Shown here piece after piece: positions 26,525 to 38,319 of a DNA stretch of 64,000 nt (the stretch's first letter is position 1; every line of letters begins with the position of its first letter). The position numbers and the translations under genes were made by a program. The DNA comes from an uncultured bacterium (GTDB lineage: Bacteria > Cyanobacteriota > Vampirovibrionia > Gastranaerophilales > Gastranaerophilaceae). The notes below the pieces were generated by a model. That model saw only the letters and a list, made by a program, of their open reading frames with translations. It was not told the origin of the DNA and ran no database searches. The stretch is taken from assembly GCA_949284715.1 (NCBI GenBank), contig CASDWH010000042.1:17700-81699 (forward strand), given 5' to 3'.

Positions 26525-29083
26525 CTATTCTTGTTCGTTATCTAGCAGTGAACCCTGCTGGATTGATATATCTTCTGCTATATCTGATGCTACAACGGAT
26601 TGGGGCGCTGCCGAGTCCTCATCGCTGTCAGTATTTACTATCTTATTACAAGAAACAACAGTATCGTTATCAGAAAGATTTTGTGCTTTGACACCGGTTG
26701 CAGGTCTGCCCTGGCAGGAAATATCCTGTGCTTTAATTCTTGATACAACGCCGTTTGCAGTTACTATCATAATTTCGTCTTTTTCATCAACAATTGTTAA
26801 GGCCACAAGCCTGGAGGTGCTTGATTTAAACTTGGTTGCAATTAAACCGATGCCGCCTCTGTTCTGTGTTCTGAATTCAGATATCTTTGTCCTTTTACCA
26901 AACCCGTCAGAGGTTACGACAAGTAAATCTCCGTCTTTGTCCCTTGGTACAATATCACAGCCGATTATTGTATCACCAACTCTTAATTTCATTGAGTTTA
27001 CACCCCTTGCACTTCTGCCGAGAGGCCTTAAATCCTCAATCGGGAACCTGATTGCCATACCGCAGGAGGTGCCGATTATTATCTCATCATTAGCTTTCGA
27101 GAGTTTAACCCAGTTGAGTTTGTCATCTTCTTCCAGTCCGATTGCTATAATACCGCTTCTTCTGATATTTGCAAAATTATCAAGCTCTATTCTCTTAATA
27201 TATCCTTTTTGCGTAAGCATAATTAAGTTCATATCGTGAGAGAAGTTACTTACCGGAACAACGGCTGTAATTTTTTCATCCTGCGAAATTGGCAGAACAT
27301 TGACGATAGGCAGCCCTTTAGCCTGTCTGCCGCCTTCAGGGAAATCATAAACATTGAGGCTGTAGCAGATACCTTTTGTACTGAAGAATAATACCTTGTC
27401 ATGCATCATTGCAGTAAAGAAGTGCTGTATATCATCATCTTCTTTAGTTTTTATGCCGCTTTTACCGCGGGTTGCACGGTTTTGGCGTTCAAAAGTATCC
27501 AAAGAAATCCTCTTTAAGTATCCTTGATGTGTAATAAATACAGCCATTGGAATGTTTGGTGTAAGATCTTCTATTGTTACTTCATCAAGCTCCGGAACTA
27601 TTTGTGTTTTTCTGTCATCACCGTATTTTTCTTTATCTTCAAGCAGTTCAGCTTTAATAATATTGAGTACTTTCTGTCTGCTTGCTAAGATATCCTCATA
27701 TTCCGCAATCTTTTTGATTAATTCATCATATTCATTTTTAATCTTGTCTTGTTCTAATCCTGTTAAACGTCTTAATTGCATTTCAAGGATTGCGTTAGCC
27801 TGATCCGCGTCAAGTCCGAATCTGCTCATCAAACCGTTGCGTGCATCGTCGGTTGTTTTTGATTTCTTAATAAGTTCAATAACTTCATCCAGTGAACCTA
27901 ACGCTATAAGTAAACCGGCTAATATATGCGCTCTTATTTTTGCTTTCTTTAAGAAATAGATTGTACGTCTTGTTACGATTTCTACACGGTGTTCAACGAA
28001 TTCATTAAGTACATCATACAGATTCATCAAACGCGGCTGTTTTCCGCATAATGCAAGCATGTTTACACCAAATGTCGTTGATAATTGTGTAAACTTAAAC
28101 AAATTATTTTTTACTACATCCGGCTTTGCGTCACGTTTAAGTTCAATAACAATACGCATGCCTTCTCTGTCTGATTCATCGCGAAGGTCTGAAATTCCGT
28201 TTATTTTACCTTCTTTTACAAGTTCTGCAATTTTTTCTATTAGTTGTGCTTTGTTAACCTGATAAGGAATCTCTGTAACAATAATTGCAGTTCTAGCCTG
28301 TCTGCCGCCGCCGCCGGGTATTTCTTCTATTGTGGCAACAGCTCTCATTTTAATTGAGCCTCTGCCTGTTTCGTAAGCCTGTTTAATATCCCCTAAACCT
28401 ACGATTGTTGCCGCTGTCGGAAAATCAGGCCCTTTTATGTATTCCATTAATTCGGAAACGGTAATATTAGGATTATCAATCAAAGCAATTGTACCGTCAA
28501 CTATTTCGCACAGGTTATGCGGCGGAATATTGGTAGCCATACCTACTGCAATACCTGAAACGCCGTTCAATAAAAGCATAGGAAGTCTTACAGGTAATAC
28601 AGAAGGCTCTTCTAGTGAACCGTCAAAGTTTGGTACAAAGTCTACAGTTTCGCAGTCTATATCGGCCAGCATAGATGTGGTAATTTTATGCATTCTTGCT
28701 TCTGTATAACGCATTGCTGCGGCGCCATCACCGTCAACAGAACCAAAGTTTCCGTGTCCGTCTACTGTTAAATATCTTGTTGAAAAATCCTGAGCCATAC
28801 GAACCAGTGATTCATAAACTGCTGTATCACCGTGCGGGTGGTATTTACCAAGAACTTCTCCGACGATACGGGCGCATTTTTTAAACGGCTTGTCAGGAGT
28901 CATGCCGAGTTCATTCATCGCAAATAATATCCGTCTGTGTACCGGCTTTAGCCCGTCACGGACATCCGGCAGGGCGCGGCCAACGATTACGCTCATTGCA
29001 TAATCTATATATGACCGTTTCATCTCTTCTCTAATATTAACAGGAACGATTTTCCCGTCTGAAAACATATTTTGCTGGCTCAA
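26525..29083 (-). CDS. gyrA: DNA gyrase subunit A
   Basis: 852 residues from the TTG at 29083, which has AAGGAGG 5 bases upstream; the frame continues to 29104 but that start lies before the ribosome site. The cleavage-rejoining Tyr is Y126 in [11 protein letters not shown]. The quinolone-region positions equivalent to E. coli S83 and D87 are T87 and E91 ([10 protein letters not shown]). The C-terminal beta-pinwheel begins near 510 and includes [12 protein letters not shown], a GyrA-box-like stretch (QxxxGKG is seen only as RQAKGLP), so assignment to gyrase rather than topoisomerase IV is likely but not absolute. Confidence 0.93.
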   Translation of the reverse strand: MSQQNMFSDGKIVPVNIREEMKRSYIDYAMSVIVGRALPDVRDGLKPVHRRILFAMNELGMTPDKPFKKCARIVGEVLGKYHPHGDTAVYESLVRMAQDFSTRYLTVDGHGNFGSVDGDGAAAMRYTEARMHKITTSMLADIDCETVDFVPNFDGSLEEPSVLPVRLPMLLLNGVSGIAVGMATNIPPHNLCEIVDGTIALIDNPNITVSELMEYIKGPDFPTAATIVGLGDIKQAYETGRGSIKMRAVATIEEIPGGGGRQARTAIIVTEIPYQVNKAQLIEKIAELVKEGKINGISDLRDESDREGMRIVIELKRDAKPDVVKNNLFKFTQLSTTFGVNMLALCGKQPRLMNLYDVLNEFVEHRVEIVTRRTIYFLKKAKIRAHILAGLLIALGSLDEVIELIKKSKTTDDARNGLMSRFGLDADQANAILEMQLRRLTGLEQDKIKNEYDELIKKIAEYEDILASRQKVLNIIKAELLEDKEKYGDDRKTQIVPELDEVTIEDLTPNIPMAVFITHQGYLKRISLDTFERQNRATRGKSGIKTKEDDDIQHFFTAMMHDKVLFFSTKGICYSLNVYDFPEGGRQAKGLPIVNVLPISQDEKITAVVPVSNFSHDMNLIMLTQKGYIKRIELDNFANIRRSGIIAIGLEEDDKLNWVKLSKANDEIIIGTSCGMAIRFPIEDLRPLGRSARGVNSMKLRVGDTIIGCDIVPRDKDGDLLVVTSDGFGKRTKISEFRTQNRGGIGLIATKFKSSTSRLVALTIVDEKDEIMIVTANGVVSRIKAQDISCQGRPATGVKAQNLSDNDTVVSCNKIVNTDSDEDSAAPQSVVASDIAEDISIQQGSLLDNEQE

Positions 29084-29183
29084 AACTTCCTCCTTACATC
29101 CCAAATAATATATTCATTTTATCATAAAAAAAAACGCTGTAAAGTAAATATAACAGCATATAATAGCACTAAACCCGTAAAGC

Positions 29184-29663
29184 TTATTTTATGTTTAATA
29201 AATTATTGAAGATAGCTTCATTAAATTTATAGTTAAAAGGCGGCTTATACGTTTGAATTAGGTTCTTCTTTATAGTTTCCGCTTCTTTTTCTGTAAAATC
29301 TGAACACAGGCAGGCATAAAATTCTGCGTTTTTGTTTAGCCAGTTAATGATAATTTTTTTAGTATCGGATAATTTGCGGGTGTCCTTACTAATATCTTTA
29401 TCTATTAGCAGTTTACTGATACTTTTTAGCAGGGAATTTTTTCCATTAGGATTTCTACAGCTTTTTAATCTTTGTTCAGAATTCTTGGTCATCCCGAACC
29501 AGAGTATATTGTCTATATTTTTAATGTGTTCTTTAATCTGGTTACACATATTTCTATTTTGTGTAAATAATTCTTCTAAACAGCCGTCGTTATTCAATTT
29601 GAGTAATAAAATGCAAGATTTTCCGGTAAAGAATTTATCATATCTTTTAAATTTTTCTAACAT
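29184..29663 (-). CDS. GIY-YIG nuclease-like protein (tentative)
   Basis: 159 residues. WFGMTKNSEQRLKSCR followed later by KEAETIKKNLIQTYKPPFNY resembles the second half of GIY-YIG domains, where an Arg follows the GxT strand and a Glu or Asn motif precedes 'PPFN'. The tyrosine pair that gives the family its name is not clear, so catalytic activity is doubtful. It lies alone between gyrA and tRNA-Glu. Confidence 0.45.
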   Translation of the reverse strand: MLEKFKRYDKFFTGKSCILLLKLNNDGCLEELFTQNRNMCNQIKEHIKNIDNILWFGMTKNSEQRLKSCRNPNGKNSLLKSISKLLIDKDISKDTRKLSDTKKIIINWLNKNAEFYACLCSDFTEKEAETIKKNLIQTYKPPFNYKFNEAIFNNLLNIK

Positions 29664-29725
29664 GACTAAAGTACACCAACAACTAAACTAAATCTGATTT
29701 ATAGCAGAAAAATATTTCTAAAAAC

Positions 29726-29797
29726 CGGCGGCAACGGGATTTGAACCCGTGTCAACAGAATGAGAATCTGCTATCCTGACCCCTAGACGATACCGCT
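29726..29797 (-). tRNA. tRNA-Glu (anticodon CTC)
   Basis: On the minus strand the D-arm region TCGTCTAGGGGTCAGGATA, the anticodon arm GCAGA-TTCTCAT-TCTGT (CTC at 34-36) and the T-arm ACGGG-TTCAAAT-CCCGT match tRNA-Glu. The acceptor stem pairs except at position 1-72, and CCA is not encoded. Confidence 0.92.
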
Positions 29798-29925
29798 GCG
29801 GCTAAATTTATTGTAGAACAATAAAAAATTTTTTCAAGTTTTTATTTAAAAAGAATTATGGCAGCAAAAAATACTGCACATTGCGCGTGCAAACCCTTTA
29901 AATGTGTTGTCTGGTATAGTATGAA

Positions 29926-30099
29926 CTAGTTTAATTCTGCGGAGTATCTTGAAAGTGCTTCGGCAGAAATTTCTGCAACATCTTCAATAATGTTACCGGC
30001 AATTTGCATTGTCTGCTGCTGTGCTTTAATACCCTGTATAGCATAAGCCAGTTCTACCATCTGTGAACTCATATCACTGCTAAGTTGACTAATATCCAT
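29926..30099 (-). CDS. Small YjfB-like putative motility protein (57 residues)
   Basis: A 57-residue protein beginning MDISQLSSDMSSQMVELAYA, with AGGAAG 6 bases before the ATG at 30099. MDI-x-x-LS followed by a helical Gln/Met/Ala-rich stretch resembles the YjfB family of small putative motility proteins. The frame ends EALSRYSAELN. It lies about 140 bases from a TTGTAA direct repeat of the flagellin type. The assignment rests on N-terminal similarity and codon character only. Confidence 0.6.
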   Translation of the reverse strand: MDISQLSSDMSSQMVELAYAIQGIKAQQQTMQIAGNIIEDVAEISAEALSRYSAELN

Positions 30100-30236
30100 G
30101 TTTACTTCCTATTATTAACTGGGACATTATAATTATAACTCGTTTTATATCTTTTTCAATATAAAACGGATAGGCTAAATATATATTGGCATCTTCTTCT
30201 GTGCTATAAGGCTTGTAATTAAAGTCTTGTAGTCTA

Positions 30237-30252
30237 TTGTAATTTTTTGTAA
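30237..30252 (+). promoter_or_regulatory. TTGTAA-N4-TTGTAA direct repeat between the YjfB-like gene and the efflux operon
   Basis: Exact TTGTAA copies at 30237-30242 and 30247-30252, 10-bp period, orientation toward the efflux operon. Same element as before the flagellin genes. It may serve either divergent neighbour. Confidence 0.4.
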
Positions 30253-30371
30253 AAATTTGTGTACAAAATAAAAATATATTAGCAATTACAATCTTTTGGT
30301 GTATTGACAAGAATAGATAAAATCTTCTAATCTTAAGACAGATTAAGTTAAAATTTCAGACTGGGAGAATT

Positions 30372-31556
30372 ATGGGTATAAAACTGAATAGAAAACAAAT
30401 GGCGGTTATTGTGCTGCTGGTTATAATAGTGCCAATTGTATATAATAAAGTTTCTGGAGCAATACTCGGGGTTATACAAAAACAGGCTCTGCTGGCGCCT
30501 AAAGAGGTAATTGTAGATAATCCGCACATTGAAGAAGTTAATGTTTCAGCTGAAGCAACAGGGCGGGTTGAGCCGGTATATTCTGTTGATGTGGTGGCGC
30601 GGGTTCCCGGTTTTTTATTGAAAAAATCATTTAAAGAGGGTGATTTTGTAAAAAAGGGACAGGTTCTTTTTCAAATTGACCCGAGAGAATATCAAATTGA
30701 GGTTAATAACTCTAAGGCTTCTGTTAGACAATATGAAGCTTTATTGACAAATGCACAGCAGGAATTGGACAGGGCAAATGCGCTGGTCAAAGAGGATTTA
30801 ATAAGCCGTTCTGATGTTGATCAGAGCCTGGCGGTAAGAAACCAGAACAGAGCTTTGCTTGAGGCTGCAAAACAGCAGCAGGCGCTTGCAGAAGTTAACC
30901 TTGGTTACACAACAATAAAATCACCTATTGAAGGCAGAATAGGAAAAGTTAATATTACAGAAGGGAACTATGTTACCGCAACCTCAGGTCCGCTTGTAAA
31001 TATTGCCAGCCTTAATCCGATATATGTTTCTTTCAGCCTTAAAGAGAGCGACTTTATAAAAATGATAAAGGCAAGTAATTTGTTTAAAGATGTTCAGGTA
31101 TATGTAGAATTGGATGACGGTAAGTGGTACGACAAAGTTGGAACGATTAACTTTGTTGATAATAAGATGGATAAAGATTCAGGCTCTGTAAGTATGCGGG
31201 CCAAATTTGATAACTCAAGGTTATGGCTTATGCCGGGAGCCTATATGAGAGTTAAACTTGTCGCACCGCAAAAAGTGCAATATATAACTGTTCCGCAGGC
31301 TTGTACCAAAGGTGATGCAATGAGCGGGTATTATGTTTGGGCCGTTAAGGATGGCAAGGCAGTAAAGAAAAATATAGAAGTTTCTGATGATATAAATACA
31401 AATTGGGTTGTTGAAAGCGGTGTAACTTTAGATGACACGATTGTTGTTTCCGGTATACAAAATATTTCTGTAGAAGGTCAAAAACTAAAGACTATTAAGC
31501 AGACCGCAAATATTTCGGAAACGGATAGTGATGCACAGCCTACAGGTAGTAACTAA
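30372..31556 (+). CDS. RND efflux periplasmic adaptor (membrane fusion protein)
   Basis: 394 residues. One N-terminal membrane helix (about 10-30), then the lipoyl halves around a helical hairpin ([49 protein letters not shown]), the beta-barrel and a C-terminal membrane-proximal domain, as in AcrA/MexA. It bridges the inner-membrane pump and the outer-membrane channel. GGGAG precedes the ATG. The stop overlaps the pump start by one base (TAATG). Substrates are not predictable. Confidence 0.93.
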   Translation: MGIKLNRKQMAVIVLLVIIVPIVYNKVSGAILGVIQKQALLAPKEVIVDNPHIEEVNVSAEATGRVEPVYSVDVVARVPGFLLKKSFKEGDFVKKGQVLFQIDPREYQIEVNNSKASVRQYEALLTNAQQELDRANALVKEDLISRSDVDQSLAVRNQNRALLEAAKQQQALAEVNLGYTTIKSPIEGRIGKVNITEGNYVTATSGPLVNIASLNPIYVSFSLKESDFIKMIKASNLFKDVQVYVELDDGKWYDKVGTINFVDNKMDKDSGSVSMRAKFDNSRLWLMPGAYMRVKLVAPQKVQYITVPQACTKGDAMSGYYVWAVKDGKAVKKNIEVSDDINTNWVVESGVTLDDTIVVSGIQNISVEGQKLKTIKQTANISETDSDAQPTGSN

Positions 31557-34500
31557 TGAAAAAAATACTGGATAAAGATAAATTATTCTTTTTTATAAGA
31601 AAACCGCGTTTTGCACTTGTAATTTCGGTGTGTATTGTAATTCTTGGTATAATATCTATTCTTGGTTTAAAACAGGAAAGCTATCCGGATGTAACGCCGC
31701 CGCAAGTCAGGGTTTCAGCCTCTTATCAGGGGGCAAGTGCAGAGGTAATAGAATCTTCTGTTGCAACGGTTTTAGAGAACAAGCTTAATGGTGTAGAAGA
31801 TTTAACATATATGTCCTCAACTTCATATGACGGAAGTTACTCGCTCACCTTATATTTCAAGGTTGGTTCTGATAAAGATATAAACCTGATGAATGTTCAG
31901 AACAGAATCCAACAGGTTTTATCCCAACTGCCAGAAGATGTTCAGCGGACTGGCGTAACAGCAATAAGCCGCTCATCTGGTTCTGGTGCAATTATTCTTA
32001 CGCTGTATCCCGAGTCAGGTAATTGGTCACAGCTTGATTTAACAAACTATGGGTCAATATATATTAAGGATGAGTTAAAGCGCGTTGAAGGTGTTGCAGA
32101 TGTAAGTGTTTTCGGTGCCGGCGACTACTCAATGAGAATTTGGCTCGATCCTCAAAAAATGGCCGGTTTAAATGTTTCTACAAGCGAAATAAAAAATGCA
32201 ATATCAACACAGAATACGCAGGTTACAGCCGGCGCTCTGGGCGCTCTTCCTACTGATGAAAAAAGTGCTTTGCAATTAACTTTGAAGACTCAGGGGCGGC
32301 TGGATGAGGTTGAACAATTTGAAAATATAATTTTACGTTCTAATATTGATGGCTCAAATGTTCGGCTCAAAGATGTTGCACGTGTTGAGTTAGGCGCGTC
32401 TTCGTATTCAAATTTGGGGCTTGTAAACGGAAAACCTGCGGCTGTTGTTGTTATCTCACAACTTCCTGATGCCAATATTATTAATCTTTCTAAAGCGGTA
32501 AAGGCCAAAGTTGATGAATTGAACTCAACACTGGATAACGGAATAAAAATTCTTTACGTTAAAGATGATGCAACATTTATTCATGAATCAATGAAAGAAG
32601 TTGAATTTACTATTCTTCTGACTGCTTTGATTGTTGTTATAATTATATTTCTGTTTTTGGGCGATCCGATGGCGACGCTGGTTCCCTGTGTTACTATTCC
32701 GGTGTCTTTAATCGGTACGTTTTTTGCTTTGAATGTTATGGGCATGTCAATAAACCTGTTGACATTATTTGCGCTGGTTCTTGCTGTAGGTGTTGTTGTT
32801 GATGATGCTATAGTTGTAATAGAAAATGTTAAACGGCACATAGATGAAGGTAAATCTGCTGTAGTTGCAACACAGCTTACGATGGAAGAAGTCGGTTCTT
32901 CTCTTGTTGCAATGGCAATGGTATTGATGGCCGTATTTGTCCCTATTATATTTATGGGGGGAATGACGGGGGTTATGTATAAGCAGTTTGCAGTGTGTAT
33001 AGCTGTTTCTATTGCTATTTCTGCAATTTGCGCTTTATCATTATCTCCGGCTATGTGTTCTCATTTCCTTAAAGATAATAGAAATAATGTTTTTGGTAAG
33101 GTAGAAAAACGTAATTTATTCAATTTTATAAAAAATAAGATAAATAACGAAGCTGGAATTATTGTTAAAAAATTCAATGACTTTTTTGCAAAGGTTGAAG
33201 ATTTTTACATGGAGTATGTTGAAAAATTTGTATATGATAAAAAGCTTGTCGCGATATTTTATGTTGTAATTGTGGCGCTTACTCTTTTATCCTTCAAAAT
33301 GATTTCAACGGGCTTTATTCCTGATGAAGATCAGGGGGTTCTGCTGGCTAGTATTACTTTGCCGGATGGCGCATCTTTATCAAGAACAGAGGATGTATCT
33401 ACAAAATTTGTTAATGAGATTCGTGATATTGATGGTATTAATGAAGAAAAACTTACAGTTTTTGGGGGCGATGGTTCTACAAACCAGTCTACGGTTATCA
33501 TTCAGCTTGATGATTATGCTGACAGAAAGGTTGGTGTAGTTGACTGGATAAAACGTAAAATAAAAGGTCAGGCGACAGATTTATCTCACGTTGCAATTTT
33601 AAATAAAGTCAGGACAGTTGCTTCCAATACAAAAGAAGCTTCTATTGTTGCCTTCTCTCCTCCGGCAATAAGCGGTATGAGTATGATGGGCGGATTTGAA
33701 TTTCAAATGCTTTCAAAAGGGGAGTATACCCCGCAGGAACTTGAAACCTGGGCAAATAAACTTATTGCCGCAGCTAACCAAAATCCGTCATTGTCAAGTG
33801 TATATACTTCATTTCAGGCAAATGTTCCGCAGTACATAGTTGAAATTGATTACGAAAAAGCACTTGCACAAAAAGTGGATTTACAGGAACTTTATTCAAC
33901 ACTTTCTTCAATGCTTGGAACTTATTATGTAAACGACTTTAACAAATATGACCGTGTATTTAAAGTCCAAATGCAGGCAGAGAGTCAATTCAGAAATAAA
34001 GCAACTGATTTATCGGGTATATATGTTAAAAATACAAACGGTGTTATGGTGCCTATATTATCAATAATTAAATTAAAGCAAACTGTGGGTACTGCATCAA
34101 TTTCAAGGTATAACCAGTACAAATCAGTACAAATACAGGGGCAGCAGGCGGCAGGAAAAAGTTCCGGCGATGCTATGAATGCGATGGAAGATGTCGCAAA
34201 TAGTGTATTACCCGGTGATATCGGCTTTGACTGGTCAGGAACCTCGGCGCAGGAACGTGAAGCTTCCGGACAAACTGTTATGATAGTAAGTCTGGCATTA
34301 CTGTTCGTATATCTCTTCCTTGTTGCGCTGTATGAAAGTTATACTATTCCTGTTGCTGTTCTGCTTATTTCTCCGATAGCGGTGCTTGGCGCATTATTGT
34401 TCCAGATGATGATTAATCAGGCATTTGATATTTATTCACAGGTTGGTATGATTACTCTCGTGGGACTTGCTGCTAAACAATCTATTTTGATTGTAGAGTT

Positions 34501-34804
34501 TGCAAAAGAGGAACACGAAAAACACGGACTTCCTGTTAAAGATGCGGCAATTAAAGCAGCAAAATTAAGATTTAGAGCTATTATGATGACGGAACTGGCG
34601 TTTATTATCGGTGTTATGCCAATGCTATTTGCTGTTGGTGCAGGGGCAAATTCAAGAATATCTGTAGGTTCAACCGTTATAGGCGGTATGATTGCTGCCT
34701 GTACTCTTGGTGCGGTTCTTACGCCGGCATTTTACGTTATTGTTCAGGATATCGTAGATAAATTCCCGACAAAAGAAATTACAGAAGAAGATTTGGAGAT
34801 GTAG
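31556..34804 (+). CDS. RND-family multidrug efflux permease (HAE1/AcrB type)
   Basis: 1082 residues, slightly longer than AcrB. Twelve membrane helices with two large periplasmic loops. The proton-relay Asp pair of helix 4 is D416-D417 in [32 protein letters not shown] and the later [17 protein letters not shown] are family signatures. It exports amphiphilic compounds in exchange for protons. Middle gene of a complete adaptor-pump-channel operon; no local regulator gene is present. Confidence 0.95.
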   Translation: MKKILDKDKLFFFIRKPRFALVISVCIVILGIISILGLKQESYPDVTPPQVRVSASYQGASAEVIESSVATVLENKLNGVEDLTYMSSTSYDGSYSLTLYFKVGSDKDINLMNVQNRIQQVLSQLPEDVQRTGVTAISRSSGSGAIILTLYPESGNWSQLDLTNYGSIYIKDELKRVEGVADVSVFGAGDYSMRIWLDPQKMAGLNVSTSEIKNAISTQNTQVTAGALGALPTDEKSALQLTLKTQGRLDEVEQFENIILRSNIDGSNVRLKDVARVELGASSYSNLGLVNGKPAAVVVISQLPDANIINLSKAVKAKVDELNSTLDNGIKILYVKDDATFIHESMKEVEFTILLTALIVVIIIFLFLGDPMATLVPCVTIPVSLIGTFFALNVMGMSINLLTLFALVLAVGVVVDDAIVVIENVKRHIDEGKSAVVATQLTMEEVGSSLVAMAMVLMAVFVPIIFMGGMTGVMYKQFAVCIAVSIAISAICALSLSPAMCSHFLKDNRNNVFGKVEKRNLFNFIKNKINNEAGIIVKKFNDFFAKVEDFYMEYVEKFVYDKKLVAIFYVVIVALTLLSFKMISTGFIPDEDQGVLLASITLPDGASLSRTEDVSTKFVNEIRDIDGINEEKLTVFGGDGSTNQSTVIIQLDDYADRKVGVVDWIKRKIKGQATDLSHVAILNKVRTVASNTKEASIVAFSPPAISGMSMMGGFEFQMLSKGEYTPQELETWANKLIAAANQNPSLSSVYTSFQANVPQYIVEIDYEKALAQKVDLQELYSTLSSMLGTYYVNDFNKYDRVFKVQMQAESQFRNKATDLSGIYVKNTNGVMVPILSIIKLKQTVGTASISRYNQYKSVQIQGQQAAGKSSGDAMNAMEDVANSVLPGDIGFDWSGTSAQEREASGQTVMIVSLALLFVYLFLVALYESYTIPVAVLLISPIAVLGALLFQMMINQAFDIYSQVGMITLVGLAAKQSILIVEFAKEEHEKHGLPVKDAAIKAAKLRFRAIMMTELAFIIGVMPMLFAVGAGANSRISVGSTVIGGMIAACTLGAVLTPAFYVIVQDIVDKFPTKEITEEDLEM

Positions 34805-34812
34805 TTTTAACG

Positions 34813-36327
34813 ATGAAAAGGGCTATAAGTTTATTTTTAATATTTTCAGTATTTATACTAAATACCGGTACAGCATTTGCTTTTTTGGGGAAAAAGAATG
34901 ATGATGCAAATGAAAAACCGATTCATATTGTAAAACCTGAAAAGCAAAAAAAAGTTAATAAAAGAAAAGAACGTAAGAAAAAAGAAGAAAACGAACGGAC
35001 AAAAGAAGAAACTTCAAAAGAAGCTGAGGGCATGTATGAAACGAAATTCCCTGTTATTGACAGCCAGATTGAATATAAGGATTTTAACGGCGAAGTTACG
35101 CTGGAGGATTGTATTAAACTTGCAATTACACACCATCCTTCTATAATGTCAGCAATCAGCAATGCAGAAATTTATAAAACACAAATCGGGCAGGCGTGGG
35201 CAAATTATTTCCCGACTCTCAGCGCCGGTACAAGCTATTCCAGAAACGATATGCTGATGACGATGGGCGGCGGGGCTTATTCCAGCATGATGAACAGAAA
35301 ATATGATTTGTTTTATGTCCCGACTCTTTCTGCGGATATGCTTTTATTCGATTTTGGAAAAACAAAAGCAAATGCAGATATGGCAAAGCGGACTTATGAA
35401 TCTTCAAGGTATGATGCTGAAACGAGTATTGAAACGGTTATTTATAATGTAAAAGTTGCATACTACAACGTGCTTTTTGCAGAAGAGCAGCAGCTTGTTT
35501 ATGAAGATACGGTTAAAGATTTTGAACTTCAATTAAAGCAGGCAAAAGCTTATTATGAAATAGGTAAAAAAGCAAAAATAGATGTAACGACAGCAGAATA
35601 TAACCTGGGAAACGCAAAAGTAAATCTTATTAAAGCTAAGAACACACATGAACTTGCAGCCGCACAGCTTGCTAATGCTGTAGGTATTCCGGAGCTGGAA
35701 AATGTTGTGTTAAAGAGTAAACTAAATACAAAGGTGTATGATGTGCAGTTTGATAAACTTTTAAGCACCGCGGAAGCGGCCCGCCCGTCACTGCTTTCTG
35801 CTAAAAAAAGAATGGACTCTGCGGAGCTTAATATTCGAGCCGCCAAAAGAGCTTTTGCTCCGGATATAAGTGCATTTGCATCATATAACAGAGGCGGACA
35901 GCGTATTGATAGTGATAACGGGTATCAATTTGGTGTTCAGCTTAATTATACTGCACTGAATATTTATCTCTTAAAAAAACAGGTTGATCAGGCTAAAGCT
36001 AATTACAAAAAACTCGTTGCCGATTATGAACTGGAAAAACAGGGCGTGTATCTTGAAGTAAAAAGTGCCTATATTAATCTTATGAATTCTTTTGACAGCC
36101 TTGCAGTTTCAAAACTTGCGCTTCAACAGGCAAAGGAACAACAGTATCAAGCATTCAGACGCTATCAGGTCGGGCTTGGTAATGCAATTGAGTTTAAAGA
36201 TGCAGAAAATACATATTTAAATGCCCAGTTAAGTTATTATTCCAACCTTCTTGATTATAACGTAAATGCTGCTGAACTTGAAAGAGTAATAGGCGCTCCG
36301 ATAAAAGAAACGGAAGAAGAATTGTAA
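34813..36327 (+). CDS. TolC-family outer-membrane efflux channel
   Basis: 504 residues. A signal peptide (about 1-23, ending in AFA) is followed by an unusual Lys/Glu-rich stretch of about 40 residues, then two outer-membrane-efflux repeats: long helices with LEDCIKLAITHHPSIMSAIS and ASYNRGGQRIDSDNGYQFGV beta regions. It forms the trimeric exit duct for the pump encoded 8 bases upstream. The highly charged insert after the signal peptide is odd for TolC and may contact peptidoglycan. Confidence 0.92.
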   Translation: MKRAISLFLIFSVFILNTGTAFAFLGKKNDDANEKPIHIVKPEKQKKVNKRKERKKKEENERTKEETSKEAEGMYETKFPVIDSQIEYKDFNGEVTLEDCIKLAITHHPSIMSAISNAEIYKTQIGQAWANYFPTLSAGTSYSRNDMLMTMGGGAYSSMMNRKYDLFYVPTLSADMLLFDFGKTKANADMAKRTYESSRYDAETSIETVIYNVKVAYYNVLFAEEQQLVYEDTVKDFELQLKQAKAYYEIGKKAKIDVTTAEYNLGNAKVNLIKAKNTHELAAAQLANAVGIPELENVVLKSKLNTKVYDVQFDKLLSTAEAARPSLLSAKKRMDSAELNIRAAKRAFAPDISAFASYNRGGQRIDSDNGYQFGVQLNYTALNIYLLKKQVDQAKANYKKLVADYELEKQGVYLEVKSAYINLMNSFDSLAVSKLALQQAKEQQYQAFRRYQVGLGNAIEFKDAENTYLNAQLSYYSNLLDYNVNAAELERVIGAPIKETEEEL

Positions 36328-36376
36328 AACTAAGATATTTGTATTACAATTATCTAACATAATTGAGGAGAAAAAC

Positions 36377-36817
36377 ATGAAAATACCTAAAATTTACCCC
36401 GGAAATAGCAAGCGTTTGTTGTGTCTGACAAAGTCCTATATAGGCCAAAGACCTGATGGCAGCAAATTTAACGGCTATAAGGCTGTTATAAAACGGGAAC
36501 CGGAAGAGGTAATTGGTATAACGCCGAAGGGCACAAAATTTTATAAAGAAAAATTAAGTGATAATTCGGCTGATTTATATATGCTTACAAGGGATAATGA
36601 AGAGATTATTGCTACAAAAAGACCGTCTGGTGTAAATGTTGTAAAAAGCTGCAATAAACAAATTGTTTCAAATACCGAGTCCTATTCCCGCAGTATTGGC
36701 TACAGTGCCGATAGTGATGAAAAAGTTTTATTGAGAATTATTAAACATAATGAAAATACCGGCGAAAAAACAAAAGGACTTCCTAAGTTTGTAAAGAAGC
36801 TTTTTGAATTAATGTAA
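36377..36817 (+). CDS. Hypothetical protein after the efflux operon
   Basis: 146 residues, basic, without signal peptide or membrane helix. No family recognised. KVLLRIIKHNENTGEKTKG and repeated short strand-turn patterns suggest a small beta-rich domain. GAGGAG precedes the ATG. It lies 49 bases after tolC and ends at a strong terminator, so it may be the fourth gene of the efflux operon. Confidence 0.6.
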   Translation: MKIPKIYPGNSKRLLCLTKSYIGQRPDGSKFNGYKAVIKREPEEVIGITPKGTKFYKEKLSDNSADLYMLTRDNEEIIATKRPSGVNVVKSCNKQIVSNTESYSRSIGYSADSDEKVLLRIIKHNENTGEKTKGLPKFVKKLFELM

Positions 36818-36821
36818 TTCT

Positions 36822-36860
36822 AAGAAGGCGGAAAATTTTTAATTTTCCGCCTTCTTTTTT
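36822..36860. terminator. Strong bidirectional terminator between the efflux operon and the hydrogenase operon
   Basis: AGAAGGCGGAAAAT and ATTTTCCGCCTTCT form a stem of about 14 bp, with T-runs on both outer sides. Confidence 0.93.
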
Positions 36861-38319
36861 AACTATTTCTTTCCAGATTTTTACTGTTATCGAGTAATGC
36901 TTTAAGTTCTTTTTTTGCAACCCGCGGGATATTTATAGTAGCATTTCCGCCGATACATCCGCCTTCGCAGCACATTACTTCAACAAGGTTACAGCCCGGG
37001 CAGCTTTTGTTTTTAGCAAAGTTTTTAAGCTCTTTAGCTGTATCTTTAGTAAGTCCGCTGATTACATACGGTTTAACCTCCTCAGGATTTTTACAAACGG
37101 ACTTTACTGCTTCTGCAACCCCTGTTGTAACTCCGAAGTTTCTGCCCTGTTTAGAACTTTCTGTATCAAATTTTTCTTCTTCGCATTCTGCAACTTCAAT
37201 ACGCTTAGCTATAAATAAAGCTCCAAGTTCTTCGTATGTCATAACGTAATCAACATTTGGATTTTCCATAGTTTCTTTACGCTTTGCAACGCAAGGGCTT
37301 ATGAATACAGTAATAGCGTCAGGATACTGTTTTTTAACAATTTCTGCTATGTAATAAAGCGGAGTTTCTGTTGTTGATTTAAACTCCTGGATTTCGGGAA
37401 GATGTTTTTTTACAAACTGGTTGTAGCCGGCGCAGCAAGATGTTGTCATAAAAGCAGCGCCTTCTTCCATTCTTTCTTCAAATTCTTTTGCTTCATTTAT
37501 AGTTGTAACATCGGCACCTTGGGCAACTTCAAACACTTCATAAAAACCGGCTTTTTTCATAGCTGTTTTTAACTGATAGATGTTACCCGGAAGCTGTCCT
37601 ATGATAGAAGGTGCAACCATTGCAATGACTTTTTTAGAGCCTGATTTGATGTATTTCAAAATATCTATAATCTGGCTTTTTTCATGGACTGCGCCAAACG
37701 GGCATGCTGCAACGCATTTCCCGCAGGAGATACACTGCTCAAAATCAATTCTTGTAATACCGTTGGCATCTTTCTGGATAGCACCAACCGGACACGCATC
37801 TTCACAAGGAACTGCAAGTTTAACGATAGCATTATACGGGCAGGCATTCATACACATTTTACAGCTTTTACATTTGCTGCCGTCAATTTTTGATTTTCCG
37901 TCAACCATCTCAATAGCGCCAAATTTGCAAGCTGTTTGACAGGGGCGGGCAACACAGCCTTTGCATAAATCAGTTACATAAATACGGCTGGGAACACATC
38001 CTGCACAAGCTGCGTCAAGAACCGTTAACGGATTTTCATCAACTTTTTCACGTTCAACAGCTTCTCGTGCGTAGTCTGATAAAAGCTTATATTCAATATC
38101 ATCTTCAAGTGCAAAACCTAAACCGGCTTTAACTCTTTCTTTTAATATAGCTCTTTCTTTATAAATACAGCATCTGTAAGGTACATCTGCACCTTTCGGC
38201 CTCATATCATAGGGGATTAATCTGGTGTTTTCTTCGTAATTATCAGAAAAAAACGCTTCTATTATTCTTGCTAAAATCTCTTTTTTCAAATGTATTGATT
38301 GACTATTATTGTTTCCCAT
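36859..38319 (-). CDS. [FeFe] hydrogenase, group B-like, with N-terminal ferredoxin domains
   Basis: 486 residues. Cys-rich ferredoxin-type clusters occupy about 105-210 (for example CKSCKMCMNACP and CISCGKCVAACP). The H-cluster domain has all three signatures: L1 TTSCCAGYN (C295, C296), L2 SPCVAKRKE (C343) and L3 VMCCEGGCIGG (C451, C455). L1 reads TSCCAGY where classical group A enzymes have TSCCPxW, which together with length and N-terminus suggests group B. It overlaps the upstream [2Fe-2S] gene by 14 bases. HydG for its maturation is at 11.7 kb. It could evolve or take up H2; the electron partner is probably ferredoxin. Confidence 0.9.
   Translation of the reverse strand: MGNNNSQSIHLKKEILARIIEAFFSDNYEENTRLIPYDMRPKGADVPYRCCIYKERAILKERVKAGLGFALEDDIEYKLLSDYAREAVEREKVDENPLTVLDAACAGCVPSRIYVTDLCKGCVARPCQTACKFGAIEMVDGKSKIDGSKCKSCKMCMNACPYNAIVKLAVPCEDACPVGAIQKDANGITRIDFEQCISCGKCVAACPFGAVHEKSQIIDILKYIKSGSKKVIAMVAPSIIGQLPGNIYQLKTAMKKAGFYEVFEVAQGADVTTINEAKEFEERMEEGAAFMTTSCCAGYNQFVKKHLPEIQEFKSTTETPLYYIAEIVKKQYPDAITVFISPCVAKRKETMENPNVDYVMTYEELGALFIAKRIEVAECEEEKFDTESSKQGRNFGVTTGVAEAVKSVCKNPEEVKPYVISGLTKDTAKELKNFAKNKSCPGCNLVEVMCCEGGCIGGNATINIPRVAKKELKALLDNSKNLERNS

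Noticed and set aside
30089..30310. 73-codon minus-strand frame beside the YjfB-like gene
   Set aside because: TTG start without ribosome site; overlaps the start of the better-supported small gene in another frame.
37580..37939. 119-codon plus-strand frame opposite the hydrogenase
   Set aside because: Shadow of the ferredoxin-domain coding sequence; no ribosome site.
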